This document shows, piece after piece, positions 27,518-35,979 of a stretch of DNA of 64,000 nucleotides. Numbering within the stretch: the first letter of the stretch is position 1; each line of letters opens with the position of its first letter. The DNA comes from Flavobacterium psychrophilum (GTDB taxonomy: Bacteria > Bacteroidota > Bacteroidia > Flavobacteriales > Flavobacteriaceae). The position numbers were made by a program, and so were the translations under genes. The notes under the pieces were generated by a model. It was not told the origin of the DNA, did not search any database, and saw nothing but the letters and a program-made list of their open reading frames with translations. The stretch covers positions 55,549-119,548 of the forward strand of contig CAMCVA010000007.1 in assembly GCA_945879625.1 (NCBI GenBank). Direction: 5' to 3'.

Positions 27518-28174
27518 TTAATTATTTCCTTTGGCATAATCGGCCAAGAATTGAGCCAAGCCAATATCTGTTAAGGGGTGTTTCAACAAACCAACAATGG
27601 CAGATAACGGGCCAGTCATCACATCGGCACCAATTTTTGCACAGTTAATGATGTGCATGGTATTGCGCACCGAAGCGGCTAAAATTTCGGTTTCAAAACC
27701 GTAGTTATCATAAATCAAACGAATTTCTTCGATCAAATTTAAGCCATCCGTAGAAATATCGTCCAAGCGTCCAATAAAAGGAGAAACATAGGAAGCTCCC
27801 GCTTTGGCTGCCAACAAGGCTTGCCCAGCTGAGAACACTAAAGTAACGTTGGTGCGAATGCCGCGGTCAGAAAAATATTTACAGGCTTTTACACCTTCTT
27901 TGGTCATCGGTAATTTTACCACAATTTGCGGATGCAATTCGGCCAATTCTTCTCCCTCACGCACCATGCCTTCGTAGTCCACAGCAATTACTTCGGCACT
28001 TACATCACCCGTAACGAGTTCGCAAATGGCTACATAATGTTTCAAAATATTATCTTTTCCGGTAATGCCTTCTTTGGCCATTAAGGACGGATTGGTGGTT
28101 ACGCCATCTAAAACCCCCAAGGCTTGTGCTTCGGCAATTTCAGTAAGGTTGGCGGTGTCAATAAAAAATTTCAT
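27518..28174 (-). CDS. fsa: Small transaldolase / fructose-6-phosphate aldolase-type enzyme
   Basis: This 218-residue class I aldolase of the short transaldolase (TalC/FSA) type has [32 protein letters not shown], and the Schiff-base region [14 protein letters not shown] with the reactive Lys. Further blocks are [19 protein letters not shown] and [15 protein letters not shown]. Members act either as transaldolase in the pentose phosphate pathway or as fructose-6-phosphate aldolase. The sequence alone does not decide; in flavobacteria transaldolase is more plausible because it completes the non-oxidative pathway. It is cytosolic. It is followed on the same strand by no other gene before a terminator, and preceded by an SDR gene. 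Confidence 0.88.
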   Translation of the reverse strand: MKFFIDTANLTEIAEAQALGVLDGVTTNPSLMAKEGITGKDNILKHYVAICELVTGDVSAEVIAVDYEGMVREGEELAELHPQIVVKLPMTKEGVKACKYFSDRGIRTNVTLVFSAGQALLAAKAGASYVSPFIGRLDDISTDGLNLIEEIRLIYDNYGFETEILAASVRNTMHIINCAKIGADVMTGPLSAIVGLLKHPLTDIGLAQFLADYAKGNN

Positions 28175-28214
28175 GGTGTATGTATTTAGTTGTGTTTATT
28201 TTATAGGATCAAAA

Positions 28215-29021
28215 TTACAATTTATAATGATTCATGAGCAGGCGTTCGTAGCTTTTGTCGGGCAAAATTCGCTTCAAGACCACCGAGAATTTTTGCATAA
28301 ACGAACCCACTTTGTAGTGGATTTTTGGATTTTTAGATTTGATGATTGCATAGATCGCCTCGGCCATTTGTTCCGGATTACTTCCCGAATCGACATGTTC
28401 ATTGAGCAAACTCAAAGATTTTCCATACGAGGCTTCATAAGCTGACCCTTTAATTACAGGAGCATGGAATCGATTGTAAGCTATCTTGGTAGCAAAATCG
28501 CCCGGCGCCACATTGGTAATGGCTATTCCAAACGGCTTAACCTCCATATTAAGGGATTCGGTAAGGAGTTCTAATGCGCCTTTGGATGCCGAATAAATGC
28601 TGCGATAAGGCAAACCCATATAGCCGGCAATAGAGGTGATGTTTATAATTAAACCCGATTTTTGGTGGCGCATGTGAGGTAAAACTGCTTTCATCACAGC
28701 AATGGGGCCAAAAAAGTTGGTTTCAAAATTGGCTTTGATTTCGTGTTCGGGTAATTCTTCTAATGGGCCGGTAATACCAACTCCCGCATTATTAATCAGG
28801 ACATCAATCTCGCCATAATTGGCAATAATGTTGGTTACAGCTTCTTGAATACTTGCCGGATCTTTTACATCTACAGCCAATAACGGAAACAAGGGATTTG
28901 AGTATTTCTCGGGGTTACGGCTACTGCCTATAACACGAAACCCTTTGTCGTGCAAATAGGTTCCGATTGCTTTTCCGATTCCTGAAGATGCGCCGGTAAT
29001 AAACACCACTTTTTGAAACAT
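28215..29021 (-). CDS. SDR family oxidoreductase
   Basis: A classical short-chain dehydrogenase of 268 residues: VVFITGASSGIGKAIG glycine-rich NAD(P) motif, INNAGVGITGPLEEL, catalytic Ser in INITSIAGYMG, and the intact YSASK catalytic Tyr/Lys pair. The downstream VAPGDFATKI motif follows. The substrate cannot be read. It ends 40 bases before the transaldolase start. A TATATTTG box (minus strand, 29042-29049) lies 20 bases upstream of its start. Contrast with the Tyr-less SDR in the photolyase cluster. Confidence 0.85.
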   Translation of the reverse strand: MFQKVVFITGASSGIGKAIGTYLHDKGFRVIGSSRNPEKYSNPLFPLLAVDVKDPASIQEAVTNIIANYGEIDVLINNAGVGITGPLEELPEHEIKANFETNFFGPIAVMKAVLPHMRHQKSGLIINITSIAGYMGLPYRSIYSASKGALELLTESLNMEVKPFGIAITNVAPGDFATKIAYNRFHAPVIKGSAYEASYGKSLSLLNEHVDSGSNPEQMAEAIYAIIKSKNPKIHYKVGSFMQKFSVVLKRILPDKSYERLLMNHYKL

Positions 29022-29041
29022 AACTGTTTTAAAATAAGGCG

Positions 29042-29049
29042 CAAATATA
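29042..29049 (-). promoter_or_regulatory. Putative -7 box for the SDR gene
   Basis: The minus strand reads TATATTTG, a full match, 20 bases before the ATG at 29021. A TTG at 29075-29077 (minus) would be 25 bases away, a little long. Confidence 0.4.
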
Positions 29050-29104
29050 GCACAAATTACCCGTAAAAAGCGGACAAACTGGTTCGGGTTTCGTAGAATA
29101 GAAA

Positions 29105-29129
29105 CAAAAAAATCTTCCGAGTGGAAGAT
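29105..29129 (-). terminator. Terminator of the SRP RNA gene
   Basis: ATCTTCC at 29112-29118 pairs with GGAAGAT at 29123-29129 around GAGT. On the minus strand it is followed by seven T (29105-29111). It lies 27 bases beyond the predicted SRP RNA 3' end. Confidence 0.8.
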
Positions 29130-29156
29130 GTTGGAAAGGATTATTTATTAAAAAAA

Positions 29157-29250
29157 GGCAAGCGACCTACATCGCACCGCTACAACCATATACCTTTGCT
29201 ATGTTCCCATCCTGGAGGATTCTACAGGAGCTGGTCGTGTAGGACTTGCC
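29157..29250 (-). ncRNA. ffs: Signal recognition particle RNA (4.5S-like)
   Basis: Read on the minus strand, a roughly 94-base RNA starts GGCAAG and ends CTTGCC, which pair. The next helix is CCTACA with TGTAGG, leaving small internal loops. The apical part has CCAGGATGGGAACATAGCAA followed by AGGTA, matching the conserved SRP domain IV (Ffh-binding internal loops: the GGGAAC and AGCA blocks capped by the tetraloop region). The RNA forms the SRP with Ffh for co-translational targeting. An ideal promoter lies 5 bases upstream, and a hairpin terminator with T tract follows. The length fits the small bacterial form. The exact ends are inferred from pairing and the -7 position. Confidence 0.88.
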
Positions 29251-29254
29251 ATTG

Positions 29255-29284
29255 CAAATATAAGGCAATTTTATATTTTTGCAA
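29255..29284 (-). promoter_or_regulatory. Promoter of ffs
   Basis: On the minus strand TTG at 29284-29282 and TATATTTG at 29262-29255 are separated by 19 bases, an almost ideal Bacteroidota promoter. The RNA begins about 5 bases downstream of the -7 box, at the expected distance. Confidence 0.75.
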
Positions 29285-29306
29285 GTGCAAATTGTATATA
29301 AATTTG
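29279..29306 (+). promoter_or_regulatory. Promoter of the glutaminyl cyclase gene
   Basis: TTG at 29279-29281 and TAAATTTG at 29299-29306 are spaced 17 bases apart, 32 bases before the ATG at 29338. It overlaps the ffs promoter on the other strand by a few bases. Confidence 0.55.
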
Positions 29307-29337
29307 TATTGTATATTGCACCCCAAAATTACGAATC

Positions 29338-30387
29338 ATGAAAAATTCTAACGCACTCATTTTTATTCTACTAACTCAACTATTTTTGGCTTGCGGACCC
29401 AGCAAATCAGAAAAAGATAGCTTTTTTGCCTTTGATGTGGAACACATGAAATCCCAATGCATTCCTGGTGAATCTATTGAAATTGCGATGCTCAACAGCC
29501 AAAACAAAACGGTAGATAGCATTGTCTATTACCTGAACGAGCAAAAAGTAAAAAGTACAAATGGCCTCGGCAAATTTGAATTGCCTATTAAAGGAGAAAA
29601 ATTAGGCTACCAAAACTTGAAAGCGCAAATTTATTTTGAAAATGATTTTGCCGAACTTACTACCCGAATTGAAGTAGTTTCTAGCCAAGTGCCCGCGTTT
29701 AGAACCTATAAAATTGTAAACACGTATGCACACGATACGCTGTCGTTTACTGAAGGCTTAGAATTTTACCGCGATACCTTATATGAAAGTACCGGTCAAA
29801 AAGGGGCTTCGCACCTGCGATCTTATGATTATAAAACAGGAAAAGTAGCCAAGCAAATAAATCTAGATCCTGAGTATTTTGGCGAAGGCATTACGGCAAT
29901 TAACAGCCAGTGGTTTCAACTCACCTGGCAATCGAATGTAGGATTTATATATGATGCCAATACATTAAAAAAAATCAAAACGTTCACCTATGACAAACCT
30001 ATTGAAGGTTGGGGATTAACCAATGATGGACAGTTTATTTACCAATCAGATGGCACCGAAAAAATATGGAAAATGAATCCCACCACCCAAAAAATGGACG
30101 ACTACATTAATGTATATACCAATACCAACAAGATAAAATCGATAAATGAAATGGAATGGGTTGAAGGAAAAATTTATGGTAATATTTGGCAAAAAGATGC
30201 CATTGCAATCATTAATCCCTCCTCGGGAGAAGTAGAAGGCGTATTGGATTTATCGGGATTACGGGCACAAGTAAAAAATGCCTCCGCCGAAGTTTTGAAC
30301 GGCATTGCCTACAATAAGAAAACAAAAACCCTATTTGTGACTGGGAAAAATTGGGATAAATTATTTGAGATTACACTCACCAAATAA
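29338..30387 (+). CDS. Glutaminyl-peptide cyclotransferase, lipoprotein
   Basis: This 349-residue predicted lipoprotein has signal MKNSNALIFILLTQLFLAC with the lipobox Cys at 19. After an Ig-like N-terminal part (about 25-120) comes the beta-propeller-type glutaminyl cyclase domain: DTLSFTEGLEFYRDTLYEST, FGEGITAINSQWFQLTWQS, GWGLTNDGQFIYQSDGTEKI, INEMEWVEGKIYGNIW and the final NGIAYNKKTKTLFVTGKNWD. Plant- and bacterial-type QC converts N-terminal Gln to pyroglutamate, protecting exported proteins. In Bacteroidota many exported proteins start with Gln after signal cleavage, which fits. It acts in the periplasm or on the cell surface. A shared terminator separates it from the rhodopsin gene. 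Confidence 0.88.
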   Translation: MKNSNALIFILLTQLFLACGPSKSEKDSFFAFDVEHMKSQCIPGESIEIAMLNSQNKTVDSIVYYLNEQKVKSTNGLGKFELPIKGEKLGYQNLKAQIYFENDFAELTTRIEVVSSQVPAFRTYKIVNTYAHDTLSFTEGLEFYRDTLYESTGQKGASHLRSYDYKTGKVAKQINLDPEYFGEGITAINSQWFQLTWQSNVGFIYDANTLKKIKTFTYDKPIEGWGLTNDGQFIYQSDGTEKIWKMNPTTQKMDDYINVYTNTNKIKSINEMEWVEGKIYGNIWQKDAIAIINPSSGEVEGVLDLSGLRAQVKNASAEVLNGIAYNKKTKTLFVTGKNWDKLFEITLTK

Positions 30388-30405
30388 GCCGTTAGAAACC
30401 ATAAA

Positions 30406-30433
30406 AAAAACCGAGCCTTTCAGCTCGGTTTTT
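30406..30433. terminator. Bidirectional terminator between the QC gene and rhodopsin
   Basis: AAAAACCGAGC (30406-30416) pairs perfectly with GCTCGGTTTTT (30423-30433) across CTTTCA. A and T tracts lie on both sides. The 34-base stretch 30400-30433 recurs almost unchanged at 32209-32241 in the same orientation, beyond blh. Confidence 0.9.
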
Positions 30434-30455
30434 CTATTTGTAACAAGAATTGTAA

Positions 30456-31181
30456 TTAGTCTTTCTGAGATTTTACAGCTAAGCTATAAATTACTAATCC
30501 GAATCCAATTTTGTTGATAGCATCTGCAATGTTGTAAGCAACATCTACATTTCCTTTTCCTAAGATACTAGTGTACCATCCGTCAGTTCCTAACATGTAT
30601 CCTAATGGGTAGATTGCCCAACCCACTAATACGAACCAACATAAGATTTTGTGTGATGCTAATACATTTCCACCAGCTGTAGCAGCCAATTTTGATGCTT
30701 CACCCAACCAGATTTCATATACAATTGCGAAGTAAGCAATACCTGAAACTAAGCCCCACATCCAAGCGTTGGCTTGATCTACTGCTTCTCCGAAGTAACC
30801 TGTAACCAACATGATTACAGAATAGAAAATCATTTTCCACAATAGGTTTTGTTTTGCTCCAGCAACTTTAAGTATCAAGTAAAACTCAAGACACATCAAA
30901 GGCACAGTCAAAATCCAATCCACATAACGGAAGAATGTTGGAGATTCTTGGAAAGCAGCCCAATAATCTCTCATGTAGAAATAGTGAACTGCTGCAATAA
31001 AGGTGATTAAACCCGATACTAAAACAGAAGTTCTCCACTTTTTGTCAAATTGACTCAATGACAAAAAGAAAAAGGCTGAAGCAGCCATCATGGCCATACA
31101 GCCTACAAAAAAAGTAAATCCTACATAATCAGTAGGTAACATTTTCGCAACTAGCGAACTAAATAAAGGAAAGTTTGACAT
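30456..31181 (-). CDS. Proteorhodopsin, light-driven proton pump
   Basis: This 241-residue seven-helix rhodopsin binds all-trans retinal at Lys224 in helix G (DAINKIGFGL). Helix C reads RYVDWILTVPLMCLEF: Arg85, Asp88 (proton acceptor, D97 of green proteorhodopsin), Thr92 and Glu99 (donor, E108), so the outward H+ pump set D-T-E is complete. His66 matches the acceptor-partner His75. The spectral-tuning site is Met96 (L105 position), which in flavobacterial proteins goes with green absorption. The pump adds to the proton gradient in the inner membrane under light. It is divergent from blh and bracketed by a terminator on its 3' side. Confidence 0.96.
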   Translation of the reverse strand: MSNFPLFSSLVAKMLPTDYVGFTFFVGCMAMMAASAFFFLSLSQFDKKWRTSVLVSGLITFIAAVHYFYMRDYWAAFQESPTFFRYVDWILTVPLMCLEFYLILKVAGAKQNLLWKMIFYSVIMLVTGYFGEAVDQANAWMWGLVSGIAYFAIVYEIWLGEASKLAATAGGNVLASHKILCWFVLVGWAIYPLGYMLGTDGWYTSILGKGNVDVAYNIADAINKIGFGLVIYSLAVKSQKD

Positions 31182-31231
31182 AAAAAATAAATTAAATTGG
31201 TTAATTAATAGATTTAAATAAATTGGTCAAG

Positions 31232-31261
31232 CGAAAATAGAAAACAACAAACAAACGACAA
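31232..31261 (-). promoter_or_regulatory. Putative promoter of the rhodopsin gene
   Basis: On the minus strand TTG at 31261-31259 and TATTTTCG at 31239-31232 are spaced 19 bases apart. The -7 box has C for T at position 7, so it is a near match. It places the start of transcription about 45 bases before the ATG. Confidence 0.5.
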
Positions 31262-31312
31262 TGCTTTTTTTTAATTTTTTTTTACTTATTTTTAAGAAAA
31301 ATTTTAAAATAA

Positions 31313-32200
31313 ATGTTAAAATATTCCAACATTGCAATAATAGCAAGCTTTTTCGGTCTATGGATCGATTCGTTTTTATCACAAGACTTGCAGATTTATG
31401 TTGGGTTTTTATTAATTTTTAGTTTTGGAATTCTGCATGGAGCGAATGATTTGTCGCTTATAAAGAATATTAATAGTCAAAATAAGGCAGCAAGCTTTTG
31501 GAAAATTTTAATTTACTATGTATGTATAGTGCTTTCTGGGGCAGCACTTTTTTACATTTTACCCAGTATAGCTCTACTCCTATTTATTATAGTCAGTGGA
31601 TATCATTTTGGGGAACAACATTGGAACTCCGAGGTCCAAAAGGCGCCTCCAGTCTCAAAAGCACTGTTTGAAACGAGTTATGGAATGCTCTTATTGTTTA
31701 TGCTGTTTGAGTTTCACCTTTCTCAGGTACAACTTATTATCTTGGATATTACGGGCACTAAAGTTCCCACACTGCTAATTCAAAATTTATTTTTTCTACT
31801 GCTATTTAGCACTATTGGTTTGGGCTTATTCTTATACTTTAAATACAAAGCAAACAAAGAATCTATTCTCATTGAACTCTTTTACTTAGTCGTTTTTGCG
31901 ATCCTTTTTAAAGTATCGAGTTTAATATGGGGCTTTGCCTTGTATTTTATTTTTTGGCACAGCATTCCCTCAATTATAGATCAGTTGAAGTTTTTGTATG
32001 GACAGGCATCGGTAAAAACATTCAAACAATATTTTTTGTCTGCGGCTTTGTATTGGGTGATTTCCCTCATTGGCATTACACTACTCTATTTTCTTTTCCG
32101 GGACTTGAAACTATTTGATGCCCTCTTTTTCTCGTTTTTGGCCTCCATTACCTTTCCGCATGTGTTGGTGATTGAAAAAATGTTCCGAAAAGAAAAGTAA
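31313..32200 (+). CDS. blh: Brp/Blh-type beta-carotene 15,15'-dioxygenase
   Basis: The 295-residue polytopic membrane protein cleaves beta-carotene to two molecules of retinal. The family His ligands for iron are visible: HGANDL (His42), YHFGEQHW (His98 and His103), FWHSIPS (His216) and FPHVLVIEKM (His283). It has about eight hydrophobic segments and a normal family length. The coding DNA is visibly more AT-rich than that of the neighbours. It lies 131 bases from the divergent rhodopsin gene and supplies its chromophore; carotenoid synthesis genes are not in the window. An identical-type terminator follows. Confidence 0.93.
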   Translation: MLKYSNIAIIASFFGLWIDSFLSQDLQIYVGFLLIFSFGILHGANDLSLIKNINSQNKAASFWKILIYYVCIVLSGAALFYILPSIALLLFIIVSGYHFGEQHWNSEVQKAPPVSKALFETSYGMLLLFMLFEFHLSQVQLIILDITGTKVPTLLIQNLFFLLLFSTIGLGLFLYFKYKANKESILIELFYLVVFAILFKVSSLIWGFALYFIFWHSIPSIIDQLKFLYGQASVKTFKQYFLSAALYWVISLIGITLLYFLFRDLKLFDALFFSFLASITFPHVLVIEKMFRKEK

Positions 32201-32213
32201 ATTCAAAGCATAA

Positions 32214-32241
32214 AAAAACCGAGCCTTTCAGCTCGGTTTTT
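32214..32241. terminator. Bidirectional terminator between blh and dnaK
   Basis: AAAAACCGAGC at 32214-32224 pairs with GCTCGGTTTTT at 32231-32241 across the same CTTTCA loop as the terminator at 30406-30433. It ends blh and, in reverse, the convergent dnaK. Confidence 0.9.
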
Positions 32242-32273
32242 AATTTGAACACTAGTAAACTAGTTATCTACAA

Positions 32274-34160
32274 TTATTTAACCTCTTCAAATTCTACGTC
32301 TTGGGTATTGTCCCCTTGCGCATCGGCTTGTGGTTGCGCATCGGCAGCTTGTCCTTGCTCACCTTGTGCATACATCGCTTCAGTAGCTGTTTTCCAGGCA
32401 GCGTTGATTTTGTCTAAGCCCACTTGAATTGCATCTAAATCTTGATTTTGGTGCGCCATACGCAACTCCGTCAAAGCCAACTCGATCGTAGTTTTATGCT
32501 CGTCAGACAATTTCTCGCCCAACTCTTTCAACTGACTTTCGGTTTGGAAAATCATGCTATCAGCTTCGTTCAATTTTTCTGCACGATCTTTGGCGATACG
32601 ATCGGCATCGGCATTGGCTTCGGCATCTTTTTTCATGCGCTCGATTTCTTCAGCAGTTAATCCTGATGAAGCTTCGATACGAATGTCATGTGATTTACCT
32701 GTTCCTTTATCAGTAGCCGATACTTTGATGATTCCATTGGCATCAATATCAAACGTTACTTCAATTTGCGGAACCCCTCTTGGTGCAGGCGGAATACCAT
32801 CTAAGTGAAAACGACCAATGGTTTTGTTATCCACAGCCATGGAACGCTCTCCTTGCAAGACATGGATTTCAACACTTGGCTGAGAATCGGCAGCGGTAGA
32901 GAACACTTGTGATTTTTTAGTTGGAATGGTTGTGTTTGATTCAATCAATTTGGTTAAAACACCACCCATAGTTTCTATTCCTAATGACAAAGGCGTAACG
33001 TCTAATAACAATACGTCTTTTACGTCTCCTGATAAAACTCCACCTTGAATAGCTGCTCCAATAGCCACTACCTCATCTGGGTTTACTCCTTTGGATGCTT
33101 TTTTACCAAAGAATTTTTCTACCTCATCGGCAATTCTTGGCATACGTGTAGATCCACCTACTAAGATTACTTCGTCTATATCAGAAGTTGATAATCCCGC
33201 ATCTTTCAAGGCTTTGGCTACCGGCTCCATCGAGCGTTTTACCAAAGTATCAGACAATTGCTCAAATTTGGCACGGGTTAATTTTTTTACTAAGTGTTTT
33301 GGTCCTGAAGCAGTTGCGGTTACATAAGGCAAATTGATTTCGGTTTCTGCCGAAGACGACAACTCAATTTTAGCTTTTTCAGCGGCTTCTTTAATACGTT
33401 GCAACGACATCGGATCCAAACGCAAGTCTATTCCTTCTTCTGATTTAAATTCGTCAGCCAACCAGTCAATGATCGTTTGGTCAAAATCGTCTCCACCCAA
33501 GTGTGTATCTCCGTTGGTAGACAATACTTCAAATACACCATCACCCAATTCTAAGATTGAGATATCAAATGTACCTCCACCTAAATCGTATACGGCAATT
33601 TTTTGGTCTTGTCCTTTTTTGTCCAATCCATAAGCCAAAGCCGCAGCAGTTGGCTCGTTGATAATACGCATTACTTTTAATCCAGCAATTTCGCCCGCCT
33701 CTTTCGTAGCCTGACGTTGTGCATCATTAAAGTAAGCCGGAACAGTAATAACTGCCTCCGTTACCGTTTGACCCAAATAGTCTTCGGCTGTTTTTTTCAT
33801 TTTTTGCAAGGTCATGGCCGACAATTCTTGTGCGGTATACAAACGACCGTCAATATCTACACGTGGTGTATTGTTGTCTCCTTTTACTACCGAATACGGA
33901 ACGCGTTTTGATTCCTGGGCAGTTTCAGCATAACTTCTTCCCATAAAACGTTTGATCGACGCGATGGTTTTGGTCGGGTTGGTTACGGCTTGTCTTTTGG
34001 CAGGATCTCCTACTTTAATTTCTCCGCCTTCTACAAACGCAATAATAGAAGGTGTTGTTCTTTTACCTTCCGAGTTAGGAATTACTACCGCTTCGCTTCC
34101 TTCCATTACAGAAACACAGGAGTTGGTTGTACCTAAGTCAATTCCAATTATTTTTCCCAT
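32274..34160 (-). CDS. dnaK: Molecular chaperone DnaK (Hsp70)
   Basis: This 628-residue Hsp70 has N-terminal ATPase signature [16 protein letters not shown], the linker-preceding [17 protein letters not shown] phosphate loop, and [13 protein letters not shown]. The substrate-binding domain carries the usual conserved [15 protein letters not shown] and the helical lid, ending with a Gln/Asp-rich tail and EFEEVK. The length is normal for Bacteroidota. It acts in protein folding and stress response with DnaJ and GrpE, which are not adjacent here. The upstream region has two inverted repeats that may be a heat-shock operator. Confidence 0.98.
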   Translation of the reverse strand: MGKIIGIDLGTTNSCVSVMEGSEAVVIPNSEGKRTTPSIIAFVEGGEIKVGDPAKRQAVTNPTKTIASIKRFMGRSYAETAQESKRVPYSVVKGDNNTPRVDIDGRLYTAQELSAMTLQKMKKTAEDYLGQTVTEAVITVPAYFNDAQRQATKEAGEIAGLKVMRIINEPTAAALAYGLDKKGQDQKIAVYDLGGGTFDISILELGDGVFEVLSTNGDTHLGGDDFDQTIIDWLADEFKSEEGIDLRLDPMSLQRIKEAAEKAKIELSSSAETEINLPYVTATASGPKHLVKKLTRAKFEQLSDTLVKRSMEPVAKALKDAGLSTSDIDEVILVGGSTRMPRIADEVEKFFGKKASKGVNPDEVVAIGAAIQGGVLSGDVKDVLLLDVTPLSLGIETMGGVLTKLIESNTTIPTKKSQVFSTAADSQPSVEIHVLQGERSMAVDNKTIGRFHLDGIPPAPRGVPQIEVTFDIDANGIIKVSATDKGTGKSHDIRIEASSGLTAEEIERMKKDAEANADADRIAKDRAEKLNEADSMIFQTESQLKELGEKLSDEHKTTIELALTELRMAHQNQDLDAIQVGLDKINAAWKTATEAMYAQGEQGQAADAQPQADAQGDNTQDVEFEEVK

Positions 34161-34236
34161 TTTTTTTGTTTTTAATTTTTGAGTGTCTGATTTTAATTAC
34201 TCGACTAGCCTATAGTCAAGGATTGTGCCAAGACAA

Positions 34237-34291
34237 CTGCCATACTTTAATTGTCAGTTTTGCTGCAAATTGTCACCAAAAAATATGACAA
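34237..34291 (-). promoter_or_regulatory. Two TGNCA-type inverted repeats upstream of dnaK
   Basis: CTGCCA at 34237-34242 and TGTCAG at 34252-34257 form a near-perfect inverted repeat with a 9-base spacer. TTGTCA at 34270-34275 and TGACAA at 34286-34291 form a perfect one with a 10-base spacer. They lie 77-131 bases before the dnaK start. They may be operator sites. The rest of the 256-base gap shows no gene. Confidence 0.45.
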
Positions 34292-34416
34292 CATGGCATT
34301 ATTTCAAAGTGAAGCCAAGTGAATCATAGCTGCAAGAAGCACTTGCGCGAATTAACGAAAACGTTATAGCAAATCTAAATGGGTTTACTTTATATTTGCC
34401 CTACTAATAAAAATAT

Positions 34417-35844
34417 ATGGATCATTGTATTTCTGTTTTCGATATGCTCAAAATTGGCGTTGGGCCGTCGAGTTCCCATACCTTGGGGCCGTGGCGCGCT
34501 GCCTTGGCATTTATAGCCCAACTGCAAGCAGAAAATAAATTAACCCAAACCAATCGAATCTATATCGAATTATACGGTTCGCTTTCTCTCACCGGGAAAG
34601 GCCACGCCACCGATTATGCCGTGATGCTAGGTTTGAGCGGACAAGATCCCGAATACATTCCGGTGCAGGACATAGATCGCATTGTGAAGCAAATTCAAAC
34701 GTCAGAACAGCTTTCGCTAAACCACGAGTTTCTCATTTCGTTCTCACCAAGTACCGACATCATTTTTCATAAAAACTTCTTGCCCTTTCATGCCAATGGC
34801 ATCCGCTTTACCGCATTGTTTGCTGACGGCCACAAACACGAAGCCACTTTTTACTCTGTTGGTGGCGGATTTATCGTGCAAGAGGATCATGCAAATGCAG
34901 CAAACAAGCTTGAATTGAGCTGTGCTTTTCCCTATTTGGTTCAATCAGCCAACGAATTATTAGTCTATACCCAAACCGAGCAGAAAACAATTGCACAAAT
35001 TGTATATGCCAATGAAATTGCCATGCGACCCGAAACTGAGGTGAATAGCGAATTGATGCGCATTTGGGAAACCATGTTGGAGTGCATGTACATTGGCTGT
35101 CATTCTGAAGGTATTTTACCCGGTGGATTAAACGTACGCCGCAGGGCCTTTGACATGCACCAAAACCTCATCGGGTTGGCCAATTACAGCAACCCGCAAG
35201 AATGGTTGGAATGCATTCGTAAAACCGAAGTTAAATTTCGCCAAATCCTGAAATGGGTATCTTGTTTTGCTTTGGCGGTTAATGAAGTCAATGCGGCATT
35301 AGGTCGAGTTGTTACGGCTCCAACGAATGGCAGTGCTGGCGTAATTCCGGCGGTACTCATGTATTATTTGGTCATCGAAAACCACGAAGCGGGCGAAAAA
35401 GAAATCAAACAATTTTTATTGGTCGCTGGCGAAATTGGGAGTCTATTCAAAAAAGGTGCAACCATTTCGGCAGCGATGGGCGGTTGTCAGGCCGAAATTG
35501 GCGTATCCTCTGCCATGGCAGCAGCAGCTCTGTGCGAAGTAATGGGTGGAACTCCCGATCAGGTGCTAATGGCGGCCGAAATTGCCATGGAACACCACTT
35601 GGGCCTCACCTGTGACCCCATTGGCGGATTGGTGCAGATTCCGTGTATTGAACGCAACACGATGGGCGCCATTAAGGCTATTAATGCCGCCGAATTAGCC
35701 ATGGAAACCGATGCCAAAAATGCCAAAGTACCATTAGATAAAGTAATTGATACCATGTGGCAAACGGCCAAAGACATGAATTCTAAATACAAAGAAACAT
35801 CTGAGGGAGGATTAGCCGTAGCAGTGAATATGGCTGATTGCTAG
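34417..35844 (+). CDS. sdaA: L-serine ammonia-lyase, iron-sulfur type
   Basis: L-serine dehydratase converts serine to pyruvate and ammonia with a [4Fe-4S] cluster. The 475-residue single-chain form has the beta domain start [20 protein letters not shown]. The alpha domain carries [37 protein letters not shown] and [19 protein letters not shown] with conserved Cys residues for the cluster. A further Cys lies in the C-terminal tail (NMADC). The enzyme is cytosolic and oxygen sensitive. It is monocistronic, flanked by the dnaK upstream region and a promoter for panB. Confidence 0.95.
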   Translation: MDHCISVFDMLKIGVGPSSSHTLGPWRAALAFIAQLQAENKLTQTNRIYIELYGSLSLTGKGHATDYAVMLGLSGQDPEYIPVQDIDRIVKQIQTSEQLSLNHEFLISFSPSTDIIFHKNFLPFHANGIRFTALFADGHKHEATFYSVGGGFIVQEDHANAANKLELSCAFPYLVQSANELLVYTQTEQKTIAQIVYANEIAMRPETEVNSELMRIWETMLECMYIGCHSEGILPGGLNVRRRAFDMHQNLIGLANYSNPQEWLECIRKTEVKFRQILKWVSCFALAVNEVNAALGRVVTAPTNGSAGVIPAVLMYYLVIENHEAGEKEIKQFLLVAGEIGSLFKKGATISAAMGGCQAEIGVSSAMAAAALCEVMGGTPDQVLMAAEIAMEHHLGLTCDPIGGLVQIPCIERNTMGAIKAINAAELAMETDAKNAKVPLDKVIDTMWQTAKDMNSKYKETSEGGLAVAVNMADC

Positions 35845-35924
35845 ACACTAACAACCATCCTATTATTTTGTTTTGCATGATTTGTGTAAAGCTTTTCTAG
35901 CTTAAGGTATTTTGTATCCGCATG

Positions 35925-35951
35925 TTGTATCCTATCAACAAATTAGTTTTG
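35925..35951 (+). promoter_or_regulatory. Promoter of panB
   Basis: TTG at 35925-35927 and TAGTTTTG at 35944-35951 (a full -7 match) are 16 bases apart, 28 bases before the panB ATG. It lies within the 135-base gap after sdaA. Confidence 0.55.
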
Positions 35952-35979
35952 TACTTTTACCGCCTCAAACAAATTAACT

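Noticed and set aside
29121..29351. A 76-codon plus-strand frame over the SRP RNA region
   Set aside because: It is antisense to the structured SRP RNA and has no protein-like pattern.
30400..32241. The two terminator copies as inverted repeats of an insertion sequence
   Set aside because: They are in direct orientation, are functional hairpins, and no transposase or target duplication is seen.
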